Source: an uncultured Ruminococcus sp.
GTDB taxonomy: Bacteria; Bacillota; Clostridia; Oscillospirales; Ruminococcaceae
Direction: 5' to 3'
Assembly: GCA_947566125.1 (NCBI GenBank)
Contig: CANOIR010000009.1
Location: forward strand, 1-58,870
Length of the DNA: 58,870 bases
Part shown: one piece after another, positions 24,653-34,513 of the stretch
Numbering within the stretch: position 1 is the stretch's first letter
How the letters are laid out: the number at the start of each line of letters is the position of its first letter
Made by a program: the position numbers and the translations under genes
Notes under the pieces: generated by a model
Told to the model about the DNA's origin: nothing
What the model saw: the letters and a program-made list of their open reading frames with translations, nothing else
Database searches by the model: none

Positions 24653-25120
24653 TTACTCAGCGTCTTCGTCTTCGGATCCTTCCAGATCGTCTATTGTCAA
24701 ATCATCAAAATCAAATTCCAAAAGCTCACCGCAGCAAGGACAATTCATAACGCCTTCATCAAGAATAGCATCTGCCAACACGATGGTATTTCCACAAGTA
24801 GGACATACTGTTTCATAAAGGTCTTCATCTTCATTAAAATCATAGTCCTCATCGTCAAAATCATAATCGTCATCTTCATCATCAAAGTCAATATCTTCTT
24901 CATCAAGAAGGAATTCTTCAACATTGCCCAGATCTTCATCAAGATCTTCACAAAGCTCAGTAAGCTCATCAACCTGACTCTGAAGGTCGTCCACATAGAG
25001 AACAGTAGACTGAAGAACTTCTAATACCTGTTCCAGAACCTTGCCTTCTTTAGTAGTCATGTCAATATCAAGACCATCTACAAGACCACGCAGATAAGAC
25101 ATTTGCTCGCTTAACTTCAT
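24653..25120 (-). CDS. acidic zinc-ribbon protein, CD1247 N-terminal domain type
   Basis: 155 residues. The N-terminus (LSEQMSYLRGLVDGLDID, then a helical VLEQVLEVLQ region) matches the CD1247 N-terminal domain of Clostridia. A long acidic Asp/Glu/Tyr stretch (about 72-105) follows, then a zinc ribbon with CPTCGN and CPCCGE. The function is unknown; the constant link to efp suggests a role around translation. The ATG at 25120 has GAGG 8 bases upstream; a GTG start three codons earlier would overlap it. It is the last gene of the unit. Confidence 0.8.
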   Translation of the reverse strand: MKLSEQMSYLRGLVDGLDIDMTTKEGKVLEQVLEVLQSTVLYVDDLQSQVDELTELCEDLDEDLGNVEEFLLDEEDIDFDDEDDDYDFDDEDYDFNEDEDLYETVCPTCGNTIVLADAILDEGVMNCPCCGELLEFDFDDLTIDDLEGSEDEDAE

Positions 25121-25186
25121 ATTATTCACCTCTTTTTATCTTATTCCACTTTTAATTTAACAGTCAATTATTATTTTATTTAATTC

Positions 25187-25744
25187 TTATGCACGTTCCA
25201 TATATTCGCCTGTTCTTGTATCAATACGGATAACATCACCCTGATCGATGAACAGTGGAACCTTGATCTCTGCGCCTGTTTCAAGTGTTGCTGGCTTTGT
25301 TGCATTTGTTGCAGTATCGCCCTTGAAGCCAGGATCTGTTTCAGTGACCTCAAGTTCTACAAAAAACGGTGGTTCAACACCAAATACATTTCCCTTGTAG
25401 GAAAGAACCTTAACCTCTGTATTTTCCTTTACAAATGCAAAAGAAGAACCAAGCTTAGACTTGTCAATAGGCAGCTGCTCATAAGTTTCCATATCCATGA
25501 AATAATACAGATCATCTTCATTATAAAGATACTGCATATCCTTACGTTCAATGTAAGCTGTAGGATATTTATCTGTAGGGTTGAAAGAACGCTCTACAAC
25601 TGCACCAGTAATAACATTCTTATACTTTGTGCGGACAAAGGCTGCACCCTTACCCGGCTTTACGTGCTGAAATTCGATAACCTGTACAACGTTGCCATCC
25701 ATTTCAAATGTTACGCCGTTTCTGAAATCGCCTGCTGAAATCAT
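25187..25744 (-). CDS. efp: translation elongation factor P
   Basis: Relieves ribosome stalling at polyproline. The 185-residue protein has the three beta-barrel domains: KOW-like N-terminus [17 protein letters not shown], the modified-lysine loop [11 protein letters not shown] (Lys near 32), and the C-terminal [19 protein letters not shown] signature. The ATG at 25744 has GGAGG upstream; an upstream extension of 19 codons in frame has a Lys/Arg-rich composition unlike the family. No lysyl-modifying enzyme (EpmA/B) is adjacent. Confidence 0.96.
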   Translation of the reverse strand: MISAGDFRNGVTFEMDGNVVQVIEFQHVKPGKGAAFVRTKYKNVITGAVVERSFNPTDKYPTAYIERKDMQYLYNEDDLYYFMDMETYEQLPIDKSKLGSSFAFVKENTEVKVLSYKGNVFGVEPPFFVELEVTETDPGFKGDTATNATKPATLETGAEIKVPLFIDQGDVIRIDTRTGEYMERA

Positions 25745-25890
25745 AATTAAACCTCCGTTAATGCAGTATTTCCGCTTGATATTATGCCGCTTTTTTCTCA
25801 ATGCAGCTCACGAAAACACATAATATATTTTTATTATACTACAAAAAAAGTCTTTTGGCAATACCTATTTACAGAAAAATTTCTTATATG

Positions 25891-26967
25891 CTACAAAATA
25901 ATCATATTTTTAGGTGCATGAGTAAAGTTTTTACATCCATTTTCAGTAACAAGTATAAAATCTTCTATTCTAACGCCGAATTTTCCCGGAAGATAAATTC
26001 CAGGCTCTATTGTTATAACATTGCCACTGCGTATAGTTGTCGTACTAAGAGGAGAAGCATTTGGGTATTCATGAATCTCCATTCCAACTCCATGTCCCAA
26101 TGAATGTCCGAAACAATCTCCATAGCCTGCATTTGATATATATTCCCTTGCGAACCCATCAAGCTTATTTCCAATGATACCTGCACGCACTTCATTTATC
26201 GCCTTCTTCTGAGCTTCCAGAACAATATTATATACATTTTTCATTTCATCAGAAGGCTCGCCTACTGCAACAGTACGTGTCATATCACTATGATAACCAT
26301 CTACAACAGCACCATAATCCATAAGAACAAAATCGCCGTTCTTGACCTTGCATTTATCAGATGGTACTCCATGCGGCATTGATGTGTTTTTACCTGTAAG
26401 TGCTATTGTTGGAAAAGAAAGCTCCTCTGCTCCAAGCCTCATCATTGTGAAATCAAGCTCCAGTTGAATCTCACGTTCTGTAACACCCTCATGAATAAAT
26501 TCCAAGATGTGTGAAAATGCTTCTTCTGCAAGTTTTTGTGCTTCCTGTATCTTTTCAATTTCAGAAGAATATTTAATCATTCGGCAAGAGTAAATTGCAC
26601 GGCTCAATGAATCAGAGCTGTCAAACTCAACACTATCTCCCAGCTTTTCACTAAGCTGCTTAAAATCACTAAGTGTAAGTTCCATTGATTCTACAGAAAT
26701 CCTGTTGACATTGTGCTTTATGAGCAGTTCTTTTATCTGCTCATAAAGGTTATTCTGTAAAATGACTTCGCAACCAGATACAGTATTTCTTGCCTTTTCA
26801 ATATATCTAAAATCTATTATAAGATATGCTGCATCACTAAAACAAACAAGTGTCCCAGCGGATGAAAGCATACCAGTAAAGTATCTTCTATTTACATCAG
26901 AATTTATAATTGCACAACCTGTTTCTTTAGGCAGCATTGTCATAAGCTTTTCAATACGTTCTGTCAT
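25891..26967 (-). CDS. pepQ: Xaa-Pro aminopeptidase / proline dipeptidase family (M24)
   Basis: 358 residues: an N-terminal creatinase-like domain and a C-terminal pita-bread metallopeptidase. The metal ligands are visible as LMDYGAVVDGYHSDMTRT (two Asp), GHSLGHGVGMEIHE (His), ITIEPGIYLP (Glu) and GVRIEDFILV (Glu). It removes proline-linked N-terminal residues or splits X-Pro dipeptides; these two cannot be separated by sequence here. It starts 11 bases after aroQ, upstream of efp, an order common in Firmicutes. Confidence 0.92.
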   Translation of the reverse strand: MTERIEKLMTMLPKETGCAIINSDVNRRYFTGMLSSAGTLVCFSDAAYLIIDFRYIEKARNTVSGCEVILQNNLYEQIKELLIKHNVNRISVESMELTLSDFKQLSEKLGDSVEFDSSDSLSRAIYSCRMIKYSSEIEKIQEAQKLAEEAFSHILEFIHEGVTEREIQLELDFTMMRLGAEELSFPTIALTGKNTSMPHGVPSDKCKVKNGDFVLMDYGAVVDGYHSDMTRTVAVGEPSDEMKNVYNIVLEAQKKAINEVRAGIIGNKLDGFAREYISNAGYGDCFGHSLGHGVGMEIHEYPNASPLSTTTIRSGNVITIEPGIYLPGKFGVRIEDFILVTENGCKNFTHAPKNMIIL

Positions 26968-26978
26968 AAAATCTCACC

Positions 26979-27407
26979 TTACATTTCAGCTATTGCATAA
27001 AGTGCAAGAAAATAGCTGTTTATGCCAAAGCCTGCGATAGTTCCCTTGCACACTGGACTTATTACAGAATTTGAACGGAATCCTTCTCTTGCATGAATAT
27101 TGCTGATATGAACTTCTATTACTGGTATTTTTATATCATGTATTGCATCATGTATAGCATAACTATAATGCGTATATGCACCTGCATTTATAATAACTCC
27201 ATCAAAATCTTTTCTTGCTGCATGGAGTTTGTCAATAATTGCTCCTTCATGATTTGACTGAAATATCTCAACTTCCATTCCCAATTTCTCACCACGGTCC
27301 TTAATCATTGTATTCAGCTCTGCAAATGATGTACTTCCATAGACACCCGGTTCACGTTCACCTAAAAGATTAAGATTAGGTCCGTGTATTACAAGTATTT
27401 TTTTCAT
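26979..27407 (-). CDS. aroQ: 3-dehydroquinate dehydratase, type II
   Basis: Dehydrates 3-dehydroquinate to 3-dehydroshikimate. The 142-residue protein has the type II signature HGPNLNLLGEREPGVYGS with the catalytic Tyr in VYG and the flexible Arg loop, plus NAGAYTHYSYAIHDA and EVHISNIHAREGFR with the catalytic His. It forms dodecamers in characterised homologues. It sits in the yqeG-aroQ-pepQ-efp unit, apart from aroK. Confidence 0.96.
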   Translation of the reverse strand: MKKILVIHGPNLNLLGEREPGVYGSTSFAELNTMIKDRGEKLGMEVEIFQSNHEGAIIDKLHAARKDFDGVIINAGAYTHYSYAIHDAIHDIKIPVIEVHISNIHAREGFRSNSVISPVCKGTIAGFGINSYFLALYAIAEM

Positions 27408-27475
27408 ATACCGTTTCTCCTTTTTACATTCATATTATATATTATTAAACAAATAATTTTTCACTCTGTTGATGA

Positions 27476-27967
27476 TTAAACTTTAGTAAGCCTTTTGGGA
27501 AGAAATGGAATTTCCATCTTTCTTTTAAATTTAAAAAAGCGTGTCTTTTCATGTTCTATAGGAAACACATACACACATTTTAACCTTTTAAGCTTAGCAC
27601 CCAATACATCTGTAAAAATCTGATCGCCTACAACTGCTAATCTATCCCATGAAAGTCCCATCTTTTCCTTTGCTTCACAAAAGCCTTTTGAAAGAGGTTT
27701 TTTTCCTTCGCACACAAAATCAAGTCCCAATGCATCGGCAAATGGTTTTACTCTTGGTGGATGATTATTTGAAACAATACACATTTTTATATTACTCTTC
27801 TTCATTCCATCTATCCATTCAGGAACGCCTTTTGCCGGTCTTGGATTATCATGCGTAGTAAGTGTATTATCAAGATCCAAAAGAAGTCCCTCTATTCCAT
27901 ACTCTTTTAAAAGTTCCGGCGAAAGGTCACATATTGTTTTAAGAGCTATATCAACATTAAACAGCAT
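27476..27967 (-). CDS. yqeG: YqeG family HAD-type phosphatase
   Basis: 163 residues with HAD motif I LLLDLDNTLTTHD, motif II IVSNNHPP and motif III/IV GDQIFTDVLGAKL. YqeG proteins are related to phosphatidylglycerophosphate phosphatase (GEP4/PgpP type), so a role in phospholipid or sugar phosphate metabolism is possible; the substrate is unproven here. The ATG at 27967 has GAAGAGG 9 bases upstream, better than the TTG three codons earlier. Confidence 0.9.
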   Translation of the reverse strand: MLFNVDIALKTICDLSPELLKEYGIEGLLLDLDNTLTTHDNPRPAKGVPEWIDGMKKSNIKMCIVSNNHPPRVKPFADALGLDFVCEGKKPLSKGFCEAKEKMGLSWDRLAVVGDQIFTDVLGAKLKRLKCVYVFPIEHEKTRFFKFKRKMEIPFLPKRLTKV

Positions 27968-28010
27968 ACCACACAACCTCTTCTTTTATCTACACATTAA
28001 ATAATAATAT

Positions 28011-28048
28011 TATTAAAATAAAAACGGACGCACTGGAGAGTGCGTCCG
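28011..28048 (-). terminator. terminator after rpsU
   Basis: A perfect 10-bp stem CGGACGCACT/AGTGCGTCCG with a 4-base loop, then TTTTTATTTT on the minus strand. Confidence 0.92.
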
Positions 28049-28070
28049 CCATGCTGTATCGCAGATTATA

Positions 28071-28244
28071 TTAATACTTGCGCTTACGAGCAGCCTCAGA
28101 CTTCTTCTTACGCTTTACTGAAGGCTTTTCGTAATGTTCTCTTTTTCGAACTTCAGCAATCACGCCGTCCTTAGCACATGATCTCTTAAAACGCTTGAGC
28201 GCTGTATCCAGAGATTCATTTTTGCCAACACGAACTTCTGCCAC
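28071..28244 (-). CDS. rpsU: 30S ribosomal protein S21
   Basis: 57 residues, [20 protein letters not shown] at the start and a very basic C-terminus ([14 protein letters not shown]), matching bS21, which helps mRNA recognition on the 30S subunit. The start codon is GTG with the strong SD GGGAGGG. It is monocistronic, with a sigma-A promoter about 155 bases upstream and its own terminator. A small hairpin TGCCG-N3-CGGCA (28262-28274) stands just before the SD. Confidence 0.96.
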   Translation of the reverse strand: MAEVRVGKNESLDTALKRFKRSCAKDGVIAEVRKREHYEKPSVKRKKKSEAARKRKY

Positions 28245-28397
28245 TTACTTTTCCCTCCCTTTGCCGCCACGGCAGAGGCTGATCAGATCAAAACTTTCGC
28301 TCTTTTCCGACCTATACCACCGAATATATCAATTTAATGACAATCCGGGATAACTCTCTGTTTCTCATATAGCTTGCATTTCATTAAGTTATATTAT

Positions 28398-28426
28398 ATT
28401 GTACCACGTTTTAATTACATTGTCAA
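28398..28426 (-). promoter_or_regulatory. promoter of rpsU
   Basis: TTGACA, 17 bases, TACAAT on the minus strand. It predicts a leader of about 145 bases before the GTG, long enough for a regulatory structure. Confidence 0.75.
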
Positions 28427-28454
28427 GCTGTTTTTTCATATTATAACATTTTTG

Positions 28455-30860
28455 TTATTTTGCAACAAAATTAACCAGTTTATTTGGCACATATATCTTT
28501 TTAAGCACATTTTTGCCTGCAAGAGCTTCTGCAATTTTTGGTTCTGCTGCTGCCAGCTCAAGAACTGCGTCCTTTTCTGATCCAACCGGAATTTCAAGCT
28601 TTGACTTTACCTTGCCGTTAATCTGTACTACTATTTCAACAGTCTGATCTATGCAAAGTGCTTCGTCATATACCGGCCATGACTGCTCACTAAGAATTCC
28701 TCCACAATGTGCTTCGTACATTTCTTCTGTAATATGAGGTGCAAATGGATTCAGAAGCTTGAGAAGTGTATCAAGTTCAGACTTGTTTATACTTCCTGTT
28801 GCTGCAATATCATTTAACAGTTCCATCATTGCTGCAATTGCTGTATTGAACTTCAAATTCTCAATATCCTCGGAAACCTTCTTGATAGTCTTGTGCATCT
28901 TAGACTTTATCTCATCACGATATTCATCGCCGTCAACAAGAACATCCTGAAGTGACCATACACGATCAAGGAATCTCTTACATCCTTTAATGCTTGATGT
29001 ACTCCATGGAGCGGTCTTTTCAAAGTCACCTACGAACATCTCATAAAGTCTGAGAGTATCTGCACCATAGTTTGCTACAACATCGTCTGGATTGATTACA
29101 TTGCCACGTGATTTAGACATCTTCTGTCCGTCTTCACCCAAAATCATACCATGTGATGTACGACGCATATAAGGTTCTTTTGTGCTTACCTTGTCAATAT
29201 CATATAGGAACTTGTGCCAAAAACGTGAATAAAGCAAATGCAAAGTTGTATGCTCCATACCGCCATTATACCAATCAACTGGCATCCAATAGTCAAGTGC
29301 TTCCTTGGAAGCAAGCTCCTTATCATTCTTAGGATCGCAATAACGCAAATAATACCATGATGAACCTGCCCACTGAGGCATAGTATCAGTTTCTCTTTTA
29401 GCAGCTCCGCCGCACTGAGGACAAGTTGTATTTATAAAGCTGTCAAGTGTAGACAACGGGCTTTCACCATTATCAGTAGGCATATAGCTCTCAACATCAG
29501 GAAGAGTAAGCGGAAGTTCACTTTCAGGAAGTGCAACATAACCACACTTATCGCAATGCACTATTGGGATCGGTTCACCCCAATATCTTTGACGTGAAAA
29601 TACCCAGTCACGAAGCTTATAGTTTACCTTGCTTACGCCCTTACCGTTTTCTTCCAGCCACTCCTTGATCTTTACCTTAGCTTCGTCTACGGTAAGTCCA
29701 TCAAGGAAATCACTGTTTGTCATAATACCTGTTTCACAGTCTGTAAATGCTTCTTTTGTAACATCTCCACCCTTTACGACTTCAATAATAGGCAGATCAA
29801 ATACCTTTGCAAAATCATAGTCACGTGTATCATGTGCAGGTACTGCCATAATGGCACCTGTACCATAGCTCATAAGTACATAATCTGAAATGAAAATAGG
29901 AATTTCCTTGCCATTTACAGGATTGATACCGCAAACTCCATCAAGGCAAACACCTGTCTTTTCCTTAGCCATTTCTGTTCTTTCAAAGTCAGACTTTCTT
30001 GCTGCCTTTTCCTGATATGCATGGATCTCGTCCATATTCTTAAGGCTTCCGCTCCACTTTTCAATAAGCGGATGTTCAGGTGACATTACCATATATGTTG
30101 CACCAAAAAGCGTATCCGGACGTGTTGTATATATCTTAAGAGTATCACCTGCTGTTGTAGCAAAATCAACCTCAGCACCGGTAGAACGTCCGATCCAGTT
30201 ACGCTGTGTTGTCTTAATTTTTTCAAGGTAGTTTACTTCATCCAAATCATCAAGAAGTCTTTGAGCATATTCAGTAATTTTAAGCATCCACTGTGACTTT
30301 ACTTTACGTATAACTTCACCGCCGCAGCGCTCACATACACCGCCTACAACTTCTTCATTAGCAAGAACTACTTTACAAGATGTACACCAGTTTACTGCCA
30401 TTTCCTTTTTATATGCCAGACCTTTTTTGAACATCTGAAGGAATATCCACTGTGTCCAGTGAAAATAATTAGGATCTGTAGTGTTTATTTCTCTATCCCA
30501 ATCGAAAGATAAACCAAGAGATTTAAGCTGACCTTTAAAACGTTCAACATTATTTTTAGTTACAATTGCAGGGTGGATCTTGTTCTTAATAGCAAAATTC
30601 TCTGTCGGCAGACCAAACGCATCCCAGCCCATTGGGAAAAGTACATTGTAACCTTCAAGACGGCGTTTTCTGGAAACAATGTCCATTGCTGTATAAGGAC
30701 GTGGATGACCGATATGAAGACCCTGACCAGATGGATATGGGAACTCTACAAGTGCATAAAACTTAGGCTTGCTGTAGTCTGTTCCTGCACTGAAAGAATT
30801 GTGATCATCCCAGTACTTCTGCCACTTTTTTTCAATTGCGGTAAAATCATACTTGCTCAT
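28455..30860 (-). CDS. leuS: leucyl-tRNA synthetase
   Basis: Charges tRNA-Leu. The 801-residue class I enzyme shows the HIGH motif as [10 protein letters not shown], a zinc-like CxxC pair ([14 protein letters not shown]), the editing domain in the middle ([14 protein letters not shown]), the signature [10 protein letters not shown], and the C-terminal tRNA-binding domain. There is no T-box leader: only 39 bases separate it from the preceding small gene, so it is expressed within the long operon. Confidence 0.98.
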   Translation of the reverse strand: MSKYDFTAIEKKWQKYWDDHNSFSAGTDYSKPKFYALVEFPYPSGQGLHIGHPRPYTAMDIVSRKRRLEGYNVLFPMGWDAFGLPTENFAIKNKIHPAIVTKNNVERFKGQLKSLGLSFDWDREINTTDPNYFHWTQWIFLQMFKKGLAYKKEMAVNWCTSCKVVLANEEVVGGVCERCGGEVIRKVKSQWMLKITEYAQRLLDDLDEVNYLEKIKTTQRNWIGRSTGAEVDFATTAGDTLKIYTTRPDTLFGATYMVMSPEHPLIEKWSGSLKNMDEIHAYQEKAARKSDFERTEMAKEKTGVCLDGVCGINPVNGKEIPIFISDYVLMSYGTGAIMAVPAHDTRDYDFAKVFDLPIIEVVKGGDVTKEAFTDCETGIMTNSDFLDGLTVDEAKVKIKEWLEENGKGVSKVNYKLRDWVFSRQRYWGEPIPIVHCDKCGYVALPESELPLTLPDVESYMPTDNGESPLSTLDSFINTTCPQCGGAAKRETDTMPQWAGSSWYYLRYCDPKNDKELASKEALDYWMPVDWYNGGMEHTTLHLLYSRFWHKFLYDIDKVSTKEPYMRRTSHGMILGEDGQKMSKSRGNVINPDDVVANYGADTLRLYEMFVGDFEKTAPWSTSSIKGCKRFLDRVWSLQDVLVDGDEYRDEIKSKMHKTIKKVSEDIENLKFNTAIAAMMELLNDIAATGSINKSELDTLLKLLNPFAPHITEEMYEAHCGGILSEQSWPVYDEALCIDQTVEIVVQINGKVKSKLEIPVGSEKDAVLELAAAEPKIAEALAGKNVLKKIYVPNKLVNFVAK

Positions 30861-30899
30861 GTTTTTATCATTCCTTTATTTATTTCATTTTATATTATT

Positions 30900-31235
30900 T
30901 TAATCATTAAAATAAGCTTTTACATTTTTATTAAATACAAGAGTTGCACCTGCCAAGAGATCAAGAATTCCCTCTGCAAGGTATATCCAATACACAAAAC
31001 TATTGCCAAGATTTGTAATATTTGTCCAGAAGTGTGCCAAAAATACAAGTGCAAGGTAAACTGCAACTATATAATTGCAATATGGTATACGCTTATACAG
31101 CAGCACAAAAATAACTCCTGCAACTAAAACCATCAGTATATTTACAAATGAGAATCCAAGTATCAGATTTAAAACAGCTTTTGCAATAATATAAATACCG
31201 ACAACTGCTGACAACTTTTTTCCTGTTTCGCTCAT
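30900..31235 (-). CDS. small four-helix membrane protein of unknown function
   Basis: 111 residues with four predicted membrane segments (about 7-27, 32-48, 54-71 and 83-102) and no catalytic motif I can recognise. GGAGG upstream of the ATG and its fit within the rsfS-leuS interval argue that it is a real gene. It might be a lineage-specific insertion in an otherwise conserved gene order. Confidence 0.7.
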   Translation of the reverse strand: MSETGKKLSAVVGIYIIAKAVLNLILGFSFVNILMVLVAGVIFVLLYKRIPYCNYIVAVYLALVFLAHFWTNITNLGNSFVYWIYLAEGILDLLAGATLVFNKNVKAYFND

Positions 31236-31257
31236 GAATTTACCTCCTTATAAATTC

Positions 31258-31623
31258 TTATTCTTTTTTAAGCCAATCTGAAATATCAACGTGTTCACCA
31301 TCCGCCCACATACGCTCAAGCTGATAAAAATCTCTTACTTCTTTATAAAACACATGCACTATAACATCACCATAATCAAGAACTATCCAGCTTGAACCAT
31401 TTCCTCTGCCTTCTCGATGAATAGGCTCTTCTCCTATTTCTGAAAGTTTATATTCAACTTCATCTGCAAGAGTCTTTGTATGAGTAGTACTCGTACCATT
31501 GGCAATTACAAAATAATCACCTAAAATAGTAAGTTCGCCTACTTTTATAACTTGAATATCTTCAGCTCTCTTGCTATCCAGTGCTTTTACTATTGTTTCC
31601 AGTACTTCAATTCTTTCCGCCAT
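31258..31623 (-). CDS. rsfS: ribosomal silencing factor RsfS
   Basis: 121 residues of the Iojap/DUF143 family. It binds uL14 and blocks 50S-30S joining under starvation. The conserved parts GDYFVIANGTSTTHTKTLADEVE, GRGNGSSWIVLDYGDVIVHVF and REFYQLERMWAD-like ending (YQLERMWADGEHV) are all present. It follows the LCP gene and precedes leuS, the usual order nadD-yqeK-(LCP)-rsfS-leuS. Confidence 0.95.
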   Translation of the reverse strand: MAERIEVLETIVKALDSKRAEDIQVIKVGELTILGDYFVIANGTSTTHTKTLADEVEYKLSEIGEEPIHREGRGNGSSWIVLDYGDVIVHVFYKEVRDFYQLERMWADGEHVDISDWLKKE

Positions 31624-31671
31624 TTATTTTAGCTCCTTTCAATTATATTAAATTATATAAATAATTATATA

Positions 31672-32970
31672 TCAATCATCACGGCTATAAATATTTTGTT
31701 TGCCGTCACTTGTCTTTCCGCTGCTTATATCGTCAAGATTTTCCTTGTTTCCGTTAAACTCACTGCCAAGATACTGTCCTTCCGGTACAGCCTCTACGAT
31801 CGTGCTTTCTTCAGGATAGACCTGATTTTGATAAGGTCGGAAATGTGCGTTTATTATATCTATTGCTTCACTCTTGTGAATAGAATATATTGCCTGTCCT
31901 TCGTACATAGCCCCTTCTCCAGGAACCATATAAATATTTACGCCGTCAAGCGTAAGGCGTTTTGACGCAAAATCTGCAAGCATGCTCATTTCTGCAAGAG
32001 AAAGATCTGTTGCGATCCATTTATTGTCATAGATCGTTTCCATAGATGACATAAGCTTTGTCTGTCCCATATTCAGCAATTTGTCCATAGCTGCTGCAAG
32101 GAAAATTCTCTGTGCTTTTACACGGCCTATATCACCTTCATCATATTCTCTTCTAAAACGTATAAACCATTCGGACTGCTGTCCATTCAAAACCTGCTCA
32201 CCCTTTGGCAAGACCTTGTCCGCTTCATACACGATCTTTTCAGGAAGATTTATAGGAATACCGCCTATTTCATCTATGATATTTTTTATATTTGCACAGT
32301 CAAGCTTTATATAACAGTCAATAACAACGCAAAAACTTTCTTCTATACAGTTTACTTCACGCTGAAGAGGAGTTACACCCTCCTGCTGACCAGAAGCATA
32401 AACACTGTTGAATTTGTTTGTAGATGGATTTGCATAATTAGGCATATAACAATCTCTTGGAATTTGCAGTACATTCATCGTTCCGGCAAACAAATCGAAC
32501 TGAAAAAGCCAGTTTACATCTGCCAAACGTCCGCTTTCGTCCATACCAATAAACAAAACTGTATATTGACCTTCCACTATCTGTTCAAGATTCAGTCCAT
32601 CATTATTATTCTCAGGATCTACCTCCGGTTTAAGATTAAGTTTCTCTGTATCTTCAGGTGCAGGCTTTTCAAGCTTTCCCTCTTGAAGTATTGCCGGCTG
32701 AGAACGTTTTATAGAGTCAAGATAAGATATTTTCTCAAAAGTAATATCATTATTCCCGCTTACCGTGCGATATGAGAAAATAGGCATATTGATACACATT
32801 AAAACGATAATAACAACACTCATTGCTATAGATACAATTTTCAGTCCAACATTCAGAACCTTTTCCTTTTTGCCTTTGCTGATAATTTCACGCTTAACTT
32901 TTTCTTGTACTTTATCTATTCTAATAGTTTTGTCCTCTTTTATCCCACGCTGTTTTTTCCCGTTTTTCAT
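31672..32970 (-). CDS. LytR-CpsA-Psr (LCP) family protein
   Basis: 432 residues: a Lys-rich cytoplasmic N-terminus, one membrane helix at about 42-65, an extracellular LCP domain from about 135 (LFIGMDESGR) to 330, and a polar tail. LCP enzymes attach teichoic acid or other glycopolymers to peptidoglycan. Conserved residues seen are IPRDCYM and the arginine-rich RFRREYDEGDIGRVKAQR. The usual RSDT after the first Arg is replaced (LADVNWLFQFD), so activity may differ. It lies between yqeK and rsfS. Confidence 0.9.
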   Translation of the reverse strand: MKNGKKQRGIKEDKTIRIDKVQEKVKREIISKGKKEKVLNVGLKIVSIAMSVVIIVLMCINMPIFSYRTVSGNNDITFEKISYLDSIKRSQPAILQEGKLEKPAPEDTEKLNLKPEVDPENNNDGLNLEQIVEGQYTVLFIGMDESGRLADVNWLFQFDLFAGTMNVLQIPRDCYMPNYANPSTNKFNSVYASGQQEGVTPLQREVNCIEESFCVVIDCYIKLDCANIKNIIDEIGGIPINLPEKIVYEADKVLPKGEQVLNGQQSEWFIRFRREYDEGDIGRVKAQRIFLAAAMDKLLNMGQTKLMSSMETIYDNKWIATDLSLAEMSMLADFASKRLTLDGVNIYMVPGEGAMYEGQAIYSIHKSEAIDIINAHFRPYQNQVYPEESTIVEAVPEGQYLGSEFNGNKENLDDISSGKTSDGKQNIYSRDD

Positions 32971-33004
32971 ATTTATTCACCTCACATAATATATGCTATA
33001 ATAT

Positions 33005-33592
33005 TCAAATATGATATGTGTCGTCTGGAAACATAACGGTATATTCATTATAAGCTTCAAGTGTATAATGAGGAATAACGGCACAACGTTTAAGTTGTTT
33101 TCTCATCGAATAACGCAGTGCATAAAGCATACCCTTTTCAAGACTGTTAGCACACGCTTTTCTCATAATATCAACTCCGCCATAATCACGTTCTTCAGAA
33201 GTCATATCACCCAAATATACTATCTTTTCGAGCAATGACATATTTTTTCTTGCAATAGTGTGAAATCTTACTGCATTGAGAATATCTTCATCATACACCT
33301 CAAAATTTGTTTTTAAAAAATACGCTCCTGCAACTCCATGCCAAACTTTCCATGAACCGGCTTCTTCATCGCAAAATCCCATCTTGCTTTTTATCGCCCA
33401 GTCATACTGCTGCTGTTTTGGATCTTCCTTGCAAATATCATGAACCATTCCGGCAAAATATGCTTTTTCCGGATTTTCACCGTAAATTTCGGCAAGACGG
33501 CGGCATTCCTTTGCAACATTCATTGTATGAATATATCTCTCATGCGACAAACGCTTCTTTAAAAATGTCTGCATTGACTTCACATCATACAT
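33005..33592 (-). CDS. yqeK: HD-domain Ap4A-type hydrolase YqeK
   Basis: 195 residues of HD superfamily with HERYIHTMNVAKEC, the HD pair in AGMVHDICKE, and HGVAGAYFLK and RFHTIARKNMSLLEK for further metal ligands. YqeK enzymes split diadenosine tetraphosphate symmetrically. I start at the ATG 33592, 9 bases after GGAGGAG; the earlier in-frame ATG is itself part of that SD. It directly follows nadD, the usual neighbour. Confidence 0.92.
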   Translation of the reverse strand: MYDVKSMQTFLKKRLSHERYIHTMNVAKECRRLAEIYGENPEKAYFAGMVHDICKEDPKQQQYDWAIKSKMGFCDEEAGSWKVWHGVAGAYFLKTNFEVYDEDILNAVRFHTIARKNMSLLEKIVYLGDMTSEERDYGGVDIMRKACANSLEKGMLYALRYSMRKQLKRCAVIPHYTLEAYNEYTVMFPDDTYHI

Positions 33593-33613
33593 ATAAAAAA
33601 TCTCCTCCATTCA

Positions 33614-34216
33614 TCAGACGCCATATAATCTATTCTTTATTATATATTGTACTACATTTTCCGGCAAATAGCAAGAACATTCTTCACCTTTTTTTAAAAG
33701 CCCTCTAAGCTCTGTGGAAGATATTGGAAATACATTTTGGCATGATACATTTACAACGCCATATTCTGAAAGCATTTTTGCTGTTTGCATTAGCTGTTCA
33801 TAATCACCGATATTTCTTGATATACAGCCAAGCTCCGCCATGCTTATTATCTCATGCCAGCAATACCACCTTTGAAAACTCATAAGTCCATCACTACCCA
33901 TAAGCAAAACAATGTCATCGTTTTCATATAGTTTCTTCATGTATCGCATGGTATAAACAGTATAACTTACGCAGTCTGATTTAAGTTCATAGTCACTTAT
34001 GCTCATATGCTTTTCATTCTCAAGAGCAAGCTGAAGCATAGATATTCTATCCCTTGCAGATGCAACATCCTTTTTTCCCTGCTTAAACGGCGATATTTTA
34101 GCCGGCACAAATACTATCTCATCGAGAAAAAAGCTTTCAATTGCAGTTTTTGCAAGATTAAGATGCCCTTTATGCACAGGATCAAAACTACCTCCGTATA
34201 TGCCAATCCTTCCCAT
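33614..34216 (-). CDS. nadD: nicotinate-nucleotide adenylyltransferase
   Basis: Makes nicotinate adenine dinucleotide from NaMN and ATP. The 200-residue protein has GIYGGSFDPVHKGHLNLA (nucleotidyltransferase GSFDPxHxGH) at the start and SSTELRGLLKKG, the ISST-like phosphate site, near the end. It lies between yhbY and yqeK. Its product is the substrate of NadE found in this window. Confidence 0.96.
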   Translation of the reverse strand: MGRIGIYGGSFDPVHKGHLNLAKTAIESFFLDEIVFVPAKISPFKQGKKDVASARDRISMLQLALENEKHMSISDYELKSDCVSYTVYTMRYMKKLYENDDIVLLMGSDGLMSFQRWYCWHEIISMAELGCISRNIGDYEQLMQTAKMLSEYGVVNVSCQNVFPISSTELRGLLKKGEECSCYLPENVVQYIIKNRLYGV

Positions 34217-34217
34217 A

Positions 34218-34511
34218 TCAGTCCTTAAGATTTATAACCGGATCCTGCGGATTGCGTTTGTACAAAACAAATCTATTACCTATTACCTGAACCACTTCCG
34301 ACTTTGAACGCTCTGCCAAAATCTCTGCCGCTTCTCTTGCATCATATTCGCAGTTATCAAGCACATGAATCTTTATAAGTTCACGCTTTTTTAATGCGTC
34401 TAAAACCTGCTGTACCAGTGTATCTCCAATACCACTTTTGCCTATTTGAAAAATAGTTTCATATGTGCTTGCAATACCTCTCAGCTTTGCTCTTTGCTTA
34501 CTTGTCAACAT
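34218..34511 (-). CDS. yhbY: YhbY family RNA-binding protein
   Basis: 97 residues of the CRM domain: LTSKQRAKLRGIASTYETIFQIGKSGI, then LKKRELIKIHVLDN and VQVIGNRFVLYK. It binds precursors of the 50S subunit in characterised homologues. The SD AGGAG supports the ATG at 34511. It lies between the XTP pyrophosphatase gene and nadD with almost no gap. Confidence 0.95.
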   Translation of the reverse strand: MLTSKQRAKLRGIASTYETIFQIGKSGIGDTLVQQVLDALKKRELIKIHVLDNCEYDAREAAEILAERSKSEVVQVIGNRFVLYKRNPQDPVINLKD

Positions 34512-34513
34512 AT

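Noticed and set aside
30861..30899. T-box leader for leuS
   Set aside because: The gap to the previous gene is only 39 bases and shows no T-box sequence.
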